DNA of 26,332 nt from Gaiellasilicea sp045403015 (GTDB lineage Bacteria; Actinomycetota; Thermoleophilia; Gaiellales; Gaiellaceae), in the NCBI GenBank assembly GCA_045403015.1, contig JAXIPI010000117.1, forward strand, positions 1-26,332. Reading direction: 5' to 3'. The notes beneath the pieces were generated by a model. That model worked only from the letters and a program-made list of their open reading frames with translations. It searched no databases and was not told the origin of the DNA. The position numbers and the translations under genes are program-made. This document shows, piece after piece, positions 7,914 to 14,478 of this stretch (position 1 is its first letter; every line of letters starts with the position of its first letter).

Positions 7914-9386
7914 GTGGCAGAGGTCTTCGAGGGAAAGGTGGACATCCAGGACGACGCCGGTACGAACGTCGTCATCACGTTGAACGGGAATACCGGCAAC
8001 GCGCTTCTGGGTGGCAACGGCCAGGCGGGCGATCTGGTCATTCGCGACGCCGCCGGCAACGAACGCGTGCGCATCGAGGGCGCGACCGGCGACATCGCTG
8101 TCTTCACTGATGCCGGAACAGAGGTCATGCGGCTTACCGGAACCGGTGACGTGCGCACGGGCGGCAACGGCGTCAACGGCACACTCACGCTCCAGAGCAC
8201 GGATGGGAGCGACCGCATTCGTCTCCAGGGTGGCAATGCGAACGCCTGGCTTGGGGGCAACGGCGCGGACGGTGACGTGGTGTTGTTCGCGGAGGGCGGT
8301 GACAACACGACCCTGGCCGGGGGCACGATCCACCTCGGCGGCGGTGCGGGCGACATCCGGGCGGGCGGTGCCGGCGTCGACGGCGCGCTGACGCTTCAGG
8401 ACACGCAAGGGAGCGATCGCATTCGTCTTCAGGGCAGCGCTGCGAACGCCTGGCTTGGGGGCAACGGCGCGGACGGCGACGTGGTGTTGTTCGCGGAGGG
8501 CGGTGACAACGTGACCCTGGCCGAGGGCACGATCCACCTCGGCGGCGCTGCCGGCGACATCCGGGCGGGCGGTAACGGCACCGGCGGCGCGCTCACGCTC
8601 CAGGACACGCGAGGGATCGATCGCATTCGTCTCCAGGCCGGCGATGGGCAGGTCTTGCTGGGAGGCAGCGGGGTTGACGGCGACCTGCTGTTGTTCCCGG
8701 AGGGCAGCAGCCACCGGTTTACGGACACGGCGAGCATCCACCTCGACGCAGCTGCGGGGAACCTGCGGATGGGCGGCCAGGGCCAGGACGGCGATGTCAT
8801 CCTCCGCGAGGCCTTTGGCGACGATCGCATCCGCCTTGACGCCGGCGAGGGCAACATCTTCCTCGGCGGCAATGGGGTCGACGGCGACCTTCTCCTCTTC
8901 GCCGAGTCGGGCGACAACGTGACATTCGAAGAGGCAACGATCCACCTGAACGGGCAGGACGGGGACATCATCCTGCGCAACGCCGACTGCGCGGAGGAGT
9001 TCGATCTGGCCGCCGAGGAAGCGCTTCCTGGCACGGTCGTGGTGATCGGCGGCGACGGCAGGCTGCACGCGAGCACGACTGCGTACGACCGCCGTGTGGC
9101 CGGGGTGATCTCGGGAGCGGGCGCGTGCCGGCCCGGGATCGTCCTCGGCAGGAACCCGTCGACATCGCCAAGAGGACCCGTCGCACTGATCGGCAAGGTC
9201 TTCTGCAAGGTAGACGCCGACTACGGGGCCATCGAAGTGGGCGACATGCTGACCACGTCTCCGACCGCGGGGCACGCGATGAGAGCCGAAGACGCGGCCC
9301 GCGCGTTCGGAGCCGTGATCGGCAAGGCGCTGGGAAGTCACGCGTCAGGGCCGGGTCTCATTCCGGTCCTGGTCGCGATGCAGTAG
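7914..9386 (+). CDS. Glycine-rich 68-residue repeat protein with tail-fibre-like C-terminal domain
   Basis: The protein has 490 residues from GTG 7914, chosen because GAGAGGAG (7901-7908) precedes it by 5 bases; the frame also has a TTG at 7854. After an N-terminal segment (EVFEGKVDIQDDAG), four full repeats of 68 residues follow, each with GDIRAGG, DRIRLQ, GGNGxDGDLLLF and TIHL blocks, suggesting a long beta-solenoid or fibre. The last ~125 residues differ and form a compact domain (GTVVVIGGDGRLH, DRRVAGVIS, FCKVDADYGAIEVGD, RAFGAVIGKAL, GLIPVLVAMQ) of the type at the ends of tail-fibre-like proteins, some of which self-cleave; self-cleavage here is unproven. There is no signal peptide. It heads a three-gene unit with 10- and 3-base gaps. 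Confidence 0.88.
   Translation: MAEVFEGKVDIQDDAGTNVVITLNGNTGNALLGGNGQAGDLVIRDAAGNERVRIEGATGDIAVFTDAGTEVMRLTGTGDVRTGGNGVNGTLTLQSTDGSDRIRLQGGNANAWLGGNGADGDVVLFAEGGDNTTLAGGTIHLGGGAGDIRAGGAGVDGALTLQDTQGSDRIRLQGSAANAWLGGNGADGDVVLFAEGGDNVTLAEGTIHLGGAAGDIRAGGNGTGGALTLQDTRGIDRIRLQAGDGQVLLGGSGVDGDLLLFPEGSSHRFTDTASIHLDAAAGNLRMGGQGQDGDVILREAFGDDRIRLDAGEGNIFLGGNGVDGDLLLFAESGDNVTFEEATIHLNGQDGDIILRNADCAEEFDLAAEEALPGTVVVIGGDGRLHASTTAYDRRVAGVISGAGACRPGIVLGRNPSTSPRGPVALIGKVFCKVDADYGAIEVGDMLTTSPTAGHAMRAEDAARAFGAVIGKALGSHASGPGLIPVLVAMQ
8145..8960 (+). repeat. Four tandem 204-bp coding repeats
   Basis: Units run 8145-8348, 8349-8552, 8553-8756 and 8757-8960, each exactly 204 bp (68 codons), with a partial fifth from 8961. 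The GA(C/T)CGC of DRIRL recurs at 8211, 8415, 8619 and 8823. Units 1 and 2 are nearly identical at DNA level; units 3 and 4 are more divergent, indicating recent duplication or conversion at the 5' end. Confidence 0.95.
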
Positions 9387-9396
9387 GAGCGGGACG

Positions 9397-10095
9397 ATGG
9401 CCTCGCTCCGCGACACGGCTGCATGCATCGGCATCACCGGCGACTTCTCGGTCGTCGGCGACTTCTACGGCTACCTGGCGAAGCCCGACGATCCTTCGCC
9501 GGACCCCGGCTTCCCGGACCTCTCGGTGCTGACGCAGGTCAGGCTCCTGCAGGGGCGGCATGTGCACATCAACCTGATCCGGGTCGGCATCGAGTCCTTC
9601 ACACCCGACGACGAGGCGGAGATCGACGGCGCGGTGCAGCTGACACGCGATCTCTACGAGCAGGTCAGTCTCGGCGTCGGCCGCGTGCTCCGCTTCTTCG
9701 TCACGACCGCCGATGCCAACGGCCATGAGCACCTCACCAGCGAAGCCGAGGCAGAGGCCTTGACGCACGACTGGACGGTTCCCAACGACGCCATCGACGT
9801 GTTCTTCGTACACAGTTTCTTGATCGAGGGGTTCGTTCAGCCGGGGGGACAGTCGCCAATCGAGGGGCCTTGTGACAAGAACGGCGTGCGCATGAACGGC
9901 TGCGTCGTCCGGATGATGGGCGACTCGCTCACGACCGGCTTCGTGCTTGCCCACTACGTGGCGCAATACCTCGGTCTTCGCGACAGCGACGACAATCAAA
10001 ACGTCATGTTCAACACGGTTCCAAACGGGGGCGAGCTGACCCCGTCCCAGGGGTCGAACATGCGCGACCACTGCTTCGTGAACGGCGGGTGCTAG
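9397..10095 (+). CDS. Metzincin-like protein with degenerate active site
   Basis: The protein has 232 residues, with AGGAG (9385-9389) overlapping the previous stop codon. Near the C-terminus, residues 184-204 read LAHYVAQYLGLRD followed by NVMF. This matches the layout of the metzincin signature HExGHxLGLxH plus the Met-turn, but the catalytic Glu is Tyr187, the second His is Gln190 and the third His is Asp196; only His186 and Met204 remain. The following LTPSQGSNMRDHC also resembles the segment after the Met-turn in such enzymes. I infer a non-catalytic pseudoprotease. There is no signal peptide. It sits between the fibre-like repeat protein and the HEAT-like protein, so it may be a structural or binding partner. 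The first 180 residues match nothing I recognise. Confidence 0.85.
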   Translation: MASLRDTAACIGITGDFSVVGDFYGYLAKPDDPSPDPGFPDLSVLTQVRLLQGRHVHINLIRVGIESFTPDDEAEIDGAVQLTRDLYEQVSLGVGRVLRFFVTTADANGHEHLTSEAEAEALTHDWTVPNDAIDVFFVHSFLIEGFVQPGGQSPIEGPCDKNGVRMNGCVVRMMGDSLTTGFVLAHYVAQYLGLRDSDDNQNVMFNTVPNGGELTPSQGSNMRDHCFVNGGC

Positions 10096-10098
10096 CCG

Positions 10099-11139
10099 AT
10101 GTCGGCCAGGATCGAGCCTCCGTTCGAGTTGCAGCTGCGGATCGACCTCCCGGCGGCTGAACGACCGCCGACCGCCGAGCTCGCGCAGCTCCGCAGGATC
10201 GTCCTCGGGCAGGAGGGCGGCTTCCCGCGCGCAGCGGCAATGGCGCTCCTCGCCGAGACGGATTACCCGAACGTGCACCGCGACTTCGAGGAGGTTCTCC
10301 TCAACGACGTGGAGGCCTCGGGAGTGCGCGTTGCCGCTGCCATGACGCTCTGGCGGCTGCAGTCCGTGCAGGCGGCGACCGTCCTCGAGCGGGCGCTGGC
10401 GGTGAAGGACGAGAGCGCTCTGGCCGCCGTCTTCACGGCGCTCGGGCGGATCGGCCCGCAAACGGCCCTGCCGGCGATCGTGCAAGCGCGCCGGCGTGCA
10501 AAGGGTCTGGCTCGAGCGCGAGCCGACTTTGCGGCGACGCTCGTCGCCCACCGCTTCGGCTTGCCCGGACACGTCGTGCCGCTACCGAGCTCGAAGGAGC
10601 TCCTGGTTGTTCCCTCGGGCGTGGGGCGGACGTTCCGCGTCGCCCGGGCCGACGCCGCGGAAGCAGAGCTCGGCCTGCGCTCGCTGGCGCGGGAGCCCGT
10701 CGGCGTCGATCTTTCCGAGCGCGACGCCTACCTTCTGCGTTGCGACGGCAACGACTGGCTGTTGTTGCTGAGCGCGGATCTCGCTGCGGCGGGCGCGTCG
10801 GGGCTCGCGGACCGGAACGCGGTGGCGGCCGTGGTCGCCAGCAAGCAGGAAGCAACCGGCCTGTACTCCACGAGGTACCTGGTGCTGACCTCACCGGTGC
10901 GTGGAAGTCGCTCGGCGGCCATCACCATCCACCGTGGGACGGGCGAGCTCGCATTCGCCGGCGAGGCCAATGTCGAGGGCGACGAGGTCGAGTTCGCGGT
11001 GCGGGCCGTCAAGGTGCAGGGAGCGTTCCCGCTTCGGTTCACTGGGGTCTGGGCACCCGGCCGGTTGACGGCTCGGGAAGCCGTGCACGGCCCGTTCGTG
11101 AGCGTCCGTCGCGCGCCGAGCCGCGGCGTCAGGCCATAG
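10099..11139 (+). CDS. HEAT-like repeat protein with unknown C-terminal domain
   Basis: The protein has 346 residues; ATG 10099 lies 3 bases after the previous stop, so translation is probably coupled. Residues about 25-150 form paired helices rich in Ala and Leu (FPRAAAMALLAETDYPNV, GVRVAAAMTLWRLQS, ALAAVFTALGRIG), the pattern of HEAT or PBS-lyase repeats used for protein binding. Residues 165-346 look like a beta-rich domain without a known motif. No enzyme signature, membrane segment or signal peptide is seen. It is the third gene of the unit starting at 7914. Its 3' end overlaps the convergent minus-strand gene by 11 bases. Confidence 0.85.
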   Translation: MSARIEPPFELQLRIDLPAAERPPTAELAQLRRIVLGQEGGFPRAAAMALLAETDYPNVHRDFEEVLLNDVEASGVRVAAAMTLWRLQSVQAATVLERALAVKDESALAAVFTALGRIGPQTALPAIVQARRRAKGLARARADFAATLVAHRFGLPGHVVPLPSSKELLVVPSGVGRTFRVARADAAEAELGLRSLAREPVGVDLSERDAYLLRCDGNDWLLLLSADLAAAGASGLADRNAVAAVVASKQEATGLYSTRYLVLTSPVRGSRSAAITIHRGTGELAFAGEANVEGDEVEFAVRAVKVQGAFPLRFTGVWAPGRLTAREAVHGPFVSVRRAPSRGVRP

Positions 11140-11500
11140 TGTTCGCGCCTAGGCCCGCGTGGCCGTTGTAGATGACTGCCGCCTGCGTCGACCTACGAGC
11201 GTCCCGCGCGTGCAGTGCGCCAAGGCTGTCCGGATCGTTGTTGTTGGTGACGATGCCGTTTAACCCGCCCGTAACGCGGTCACGGACGACGCGCACGGTT
11301 CCCTCGGTGTGGTTGGCGACGTTGCCACCACCGCGGCGCGTCGCCGTGACCCAGAGGTAGTGGTTGATGTGCCCGTACTCGTGGATCCCGCACGTCGTAC
11401 CGCGTGGCGCCGGCTTCTTCGACGGACCCGCCACGGCGACGGGCGCTGCCGAGACGGTGAGCGCGACGATGGCGGTGAGGATGCCGAGCGCGCGGGTCAC
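11129..11500 (-). CDS. Small secreted protein with HEYGH motif, unknown function
   Basis: The protein has 123 residues from GTG 11500. Its GTGA overlaps the TGA of the upstream small gene by four bases, which decides this start over the longer open frame. A signal peptide is clear (ALGILTAIVALTVSAAPVAVAG, to about residue 25). The mature part holds HEYGH (40-44), which fits the HExxH zinc-protease pattern, but the surrounding residues look beta-rich (INHYLWVTATRR, EGTVRVVRDRV) and no third ligand is evident, so I do not call it a protease. The C-terminal half is rich in Asn, Gly and Ala (GIVTNNNDPDSLG). I do not recognise a family. Confidence 0.75.
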   Translation of the reverse strand: MTRALGILTAIVALTVSAAPVAVAGPSKKPAPRGTTCGIHEYGHINHYLWVTATRRGGGNVANHTEGTVRVVRDRVTGGLNGIVTNNNDPDSLGALHARDARRSTQAAVIYNGHAGLGANTMA

Positions 11501-11688
11501 GACGCGCCTCGCGAAGGCTTCACACGATTGTCGGCGACGCTGAAGGTCACGACGGGCGACCCCTCGTAGTCCAGCATCGTCACGGCCCGCCCCTCGGGCC
11601 CGACAAGGTTGGGCCACTCCACGCGGCCAGGCACCTTCATGGCGCCGGGCGACTCAGGCGGTGCTGCCTTCTGCTTCTTGCCGCTCAT
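11497..11688 (-). CDS. 63-residue protein with WPxLVG motif (possible inhibitor-I-like)
   Basis: ATG 11688 follows GGGAGGAC at ideal spacing, so the start is firm and the 30-codon upstream extension is discarded. The protein is soluble, with a Lys/Pro-rich start (SGKKQKAAPPESPG). The core VEWPNLVGPEGRAVTML resembles the N-terminal part of potato-inhibitor-I serine protease inhibitors (EWPELVG in barley CI-2), followed by two short strands (SPVVTFSVADNRV). It is shorter than CI-2 and lacks the last strands, so inhibitor function is only a hint. It is translationally coupled to the secreted HEYGH protein by a GTGA overlap. It is transcribed divergently from the SDR gene. Confidence 0.75.
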   Translation of the reverse strand: MSGKKQKAAPPESPGAMKVPGRVEWPNLVGPEGRAVTMLDYEGSPVVTFSVADNRVKPSRGAS

Positions 11689-11770
11689 GACGTCCTCCCT
11701 TCGTTGATGTCCTTGCGCTCTAAGACACCGGGGAGGGCTGCGTATTCCCGCGAGCGCGACGGCGGTATGT

Positions 11771-11820
11771 GCAACCAATGGTTGCGTCTTGTGGTAGCAT
11801 GAGGAGCAATCAATGGTTGC
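11771..11820 (+). promoter_or_regulatory. Two palindromic operator-like sites at the SDR promoter
   Basis: Site 1 (11771-11785) is GCAACCA-A-TGGTTGC, a perfect 7+1+7 palindrome. Site 2 (11806-11820), GCAATCAATGGTTGC, is the same with one mismatch, 35 bp away. An extended -10 (TG-G-TAGCAT, 11792-11800) lies between them. Site 1 covers the -35 region and site 2 covers the transcript start and the ATG at 11813. This is the layout of a dimeric repressor site; the regulator is not next door. Confidence 0.65.
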
Positions 11821-12637
11821 ACGTCAACGACGAGTCAGAGAGATGCTGCTGCAAGACAAGAACGCTGTGATCTACGGAGGCGGAGGGGCAATCGGCGGCG
11901 CCGCCGCCCGCGCCTTCGCGCGCGAGGGAGCGAGGGTCTTCCTCGCCGGGCGCACCCTCGCCACGCTCGACCGCGTCGCGAACGGGATCGTCACTGCAGG
12001 CGGCAAGGCCGAGACAGCGGAGGTCGACGCCCTCGACGAGCGAGCCGTCGACGCGCATGCCGACGCGGTGGCCGCGAGCGCGGGCGGGATCGACATCGCT
12101 CTCAACGCCGTCGGTATCCCGCACGTGCAGGGAACACCGTTTGCGGAGCTCTCCGTCGAGGACTTCGCGCATCCGATCGCGGCGTACACGCGAACGAACT
12201 TCCTCACCGCCAAGGCGGTCGCCCGGCACATGGTGAAGCAGGGCTCCGGTGTGATTCTGACGCTCTCGACATCCGGATCGCAGCTGTCGGGCCAGGGATT
12301 CCTGGGGTACGGCGTCACCTGCGGCGCGATCGAGACGTTCTCGCGCATCCTGACCGGCGAGCTCGGCCCCAGCGGCATCCGCGTCATCTGCCTGCGGCCG
12401 CATGCGATTCCCGAGACGCTCGCGACGTCACATGTCCGCGAGCTTTTCGACGGCTTCGCCCAGCGCGCAGGTCTCACCGTCGAGGACTGGCTGGCCGAAC
12501 ACGCACCGGCCGCCAAGTTGGGACGCCTTCCGACGCTCGCCGAGGTCGCGGACTACGCGGCCTTCGTCGCCTCCGATCGTGCCGGCGCGATGACCGGCGC
12601 CATCGCCAATCTGAGCGCCGGCTTTCTCGTCGATTGA
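11813..12637 (+). CDS. SDR-family oxidoreductase with altered active site
   Basis: The protein has 274 residues. ATG 11813 is chosen because GAGGAG (11801-11806) precedes it; ATG 11843 is an alternative start. The Rossmann glycine motif GGGGAIGGA (22-30), AGR at 45-47 and NAVG (98-101, for NNAG) are present. The catalytic region has Ser152/Ser154 and Tyr166, but the YxxxK motif reads YGVTC: the catalytic Lys is Cys170. The following GAIETFSRILTGELGPSGIRV matches normal SDR helix 5. The fold and cofactor binding are clear; dehydrogenase activity is doubtful or mechanistically altered. It is monocistronic, ends before a strong terminator, and probably is controlled by the palindromes at its promoter. 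Confidence 0.92.
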   Translation: MVARQRRVREMLLQDKNAVIYGGGGAIGGAAARAFAREGARVFLAGRTLATLDRVANGIVTAGGKAETAEVDALDERAVDAHADAVAASAGGIDIALNAVGIPHVQGTPFAELSVEDFAHPIAAYTRTNFLTAKAVARHMVKQGSGVILTLSTSGSQLSGQGFLGYGVTCGAIETFSRILTGELGPSGIRVICLRPHAIPETLATSHVRELFDGFAQRAGLTVEDWLAEHAPAAKLGRLPTLAEVADYAAFVASDRAGAMTGAIANLSAGFLVD

Positions 12638-12651
12638 TGTGCTGGCGCACC

Positions 12652-12689
12652 GCGGCGCCGGGAGGGCTCGATACCCGTCCCGGCGCCGC
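12652..12689. terminator. Strong bidirectional terminator between convergent genes
   Basis: GCGGCGCCGGGA (12652-12663) and TCCCGGCGCCGC (12678-12689) form a perfect 12-bp stem with a 14-base loop. It lies between the ends of the SDR gene (+) and the subtilisin gene (-), so it can serve both directions. There is no T-tract. Confidence 0.8.
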
Positions 12690-12703
12690 AGGTACTGCTG
12701 ACG

Positions 12704-14404
12704 TCAGTCGTCGAGCAGGTCGCTGGTGACCGCGGCCAGCGCGTCGACGATCCCGTGCCCGTAGAAGCCGTTGTAGACGGGCGTCCCTTCACAGAACGAC
12801 GTGTAGGAGGCCGGACGGCCCTTGTCCGCATAGCTGAACGGGTTCTGCGTCGGACACGGCGTGTCGGTCGCCGAGGCCTCGAGGATCGCCTGTGTGAGGA
12901 ATGGGTTCAGGCTCTTCCCGTGGTGACTCCGCTTGCCGAACTCCGAGACGATCAGGGCGGCAACGCCGACAGCGTGGGGCGTGGCCATCGACGTGCCCTG
13001 GATGTACTGGTAGTAGGCGCAGGTGCTGCCCCGGCAGTCCCGGACGACGAACGGGTTGTTCGGCGTCCCGTCGGGATTCAGGTCGCCTGCCTCGTCGGCC
13101 ACGTTCTTCGGATACGCCGCGAGGATCAGGTTCGGAACGCCGGCGAGGGGGTTCGTGGCCGTCCATGGAGCGTCGCGGAAGTAGCCGCCCGGGGCTGAGA
13201 CGGTGATCTTGTCGTAGCCGTAGTTCGAGTAGTCGGCCTTCGCCTTCGACGGCCCGACCGCGGAGACTCCGATCACGTTGTTGCCCTGCTCCGGCAGGAT
13301 CAGACAGTTGTTGTCGACGGTGCGGGCGTGCTCGGTCCCCGGCGGGAAGTCCGGGCTGATCTCGTCCGAGGTCACCTGGGCGAGATTGGTGTGCTCGTTC
13401 CCCGCCGCGGCGATCAAGGTCACGCCGTGCAGGTGCGCGTAGTCGAGCGCCCGTTGCGTCGCCTCGATGATCGTCCGCTGCTCGGCTTGCTCCGTCGGCG
13501 AGTCGGCTGGGTTGTCCCGGCAGTTGAAGAGCCAGGGATCGATGAAGTAGCTCATGTTCACGACATCGATTCCGTGGTCGCCTGCATAGGTGAGCGCATC
13601 GACGCTCGGCTGGAGGAAGAAGTAACCCGAGTCCTGACCCGCACGGAGGTTGACGAGGGTCACCTTCGGCGCAACACCCGCGACGCCGAGATTGTTGATC
13701 GGCGAGCCGATCGTGCTGGCGACGTGCGTGCCGTGGGAGTTCTCGTCCACGTCGGCGGGGTCGGAGCACGACTGGTCGGGCTCGTCTGCGCACGGGCCGT
13801 CGACGAGCGGGATGTCCGTCGTGAAGTTGCGGCTCAGCGACTGTGAGAAGTTCGGCGCGATGTCCGGATGCTTGCCGTCCACGCCGGTGTCGATGATCCC
13901 GACCAGCACGTCCCGATCGCCTCTCTCCTTCCGGTAGGAGCCGTCAGACGTCGCGTGGATCATCTTCATGTCCCACTGGAGCGGTGCCAGCGGTTCCTCG
14001 CCGCTGCCTCCGCGCCGGCCCTTGTCACCGCTGTCCCGCTGCACGGCCTTCGTGGCCTCGCGCAGCTCGCGCATCAGCTCAACAGAGAACTTCGGTTCAC
14101 GCGTGGGAGCCGTTCCGATCACCCTGTCTGGTGCGACGCCCTCGATTGCGGCCGAGGAGGCTGCCCTGGCGCGGAAGTGGGGATTGGCCGACACGACCGT
14201 CGCGACCCCGACCCGCGTGTTGACGCGAAGGAGCCGGCCGCCGGCCTTGTCGATTGCGGCCTTCGCCGCGGCGGGCGAGACGTTCGCCTCGTAGAGGACG
14301 ACGTAGTGCTTCTGCGCACCCGTCGTTGCCTCCGGCGTCGCCGCTGCGAGCGTCGTGCCCGAGCAAGCAACCGCCACCACGCCAAGGAAGATCAATCGCT
14401 TCAT
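12704..14404 (-). CDS. Secreted subtilisin-like serine protease (S8)
   Basis: The protein has 566 residues; ATG 14404 follows GAGGGGAG. A signal peptide covers about 1-21 (LIFLGVVAVACSGTTLAAA), then an I9-like propeptide (YVVLYEANVSPAAAKAAIDKAGG, about 34-56). The catalytic domain has Asp172 (IIDTGVDGKHPDI), His224 (NSHGTHVAS), the oxyanion Asn336 (AAAGNE) and Ser472 (GTSMATPHAVG), so the triad is intact. Several Cys (205, 213, 457, 462) may form disulfides. It is an exported, self-maturing protease of broad role, probably nutritional. It is transcribed divergently from the GH13 gene. Length and order fit the family. Confidence 0.95.
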   Translation of the reverse strand: MKRLIFLGVVAVACSGTTLAAATPEATTGAQKHYVVLYEANVSPAAAKAAIDKAGGRLLRVNTRVGVATVVSANPHFRARAASSAAIEGVAPDRVIGTAPTREPKFSVELMRELREATKAVQRDSGDKGRRGGSGEEPLAPLQWDMKMIHATSDGSYRKERGDRDVLVGIIDTGVDGKHPDIAPNFSQSLSRNFTTDIPLVDGPCADEPDQSCSDPADVDENSHGTHVASTIGSPINNLGVAGVAPKVTLVNLRAGQDSGYFFLQPSVDALTYAGDHGIDVVNMSYFIDPWLFNCRDNPADSPTEQAEQRTIIEATQRALDYAHLHGVTLIAAAGNEHTNLAQVTSDEISPDFPPGTEHARTVDNNCLILPEQGNNVIGVSAVGPSKAKADYSNYGYDKITVSAPGGYFRDAPWTATNPLAGVPNLILAAYPKNVADEAGDLNPDGTPNNPFVVRDCRGSTCAYYQYIQGTSMATPHAVGVAALIVSEFGKRSHHGKSLNPFLTQAILEASATDTPCPTQNPFSYADKGRPASYTSFCEGTPVYNGFYGHGIVDALAAVTSDLLDD

Positions 14405-14423
14405 GATTCTCCCCTCGTCTTGT

Positions 14424-14453
14424 GCCCGGCTGGCGCCGGGCTGCGGCGATAAT
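14424..14453. promoter_or_regulatory. Inverted repeat and -10-like box upstream of GH13 gene
   Basis: GCCCGGC (14424-14430) and GCCGGGC (14435-14441) form a perfect 7-bp inverted repeat with loop TGGC. It is followed by GATAAT (14448-14453), a good -10 match 25 bases before GTG 14479. It could be an operator controlling the glucan operon. Confidence 0.4.
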
Positions 14454-14478
14454 CAAGCCTCCCGTTTCCCGGGTCAAG

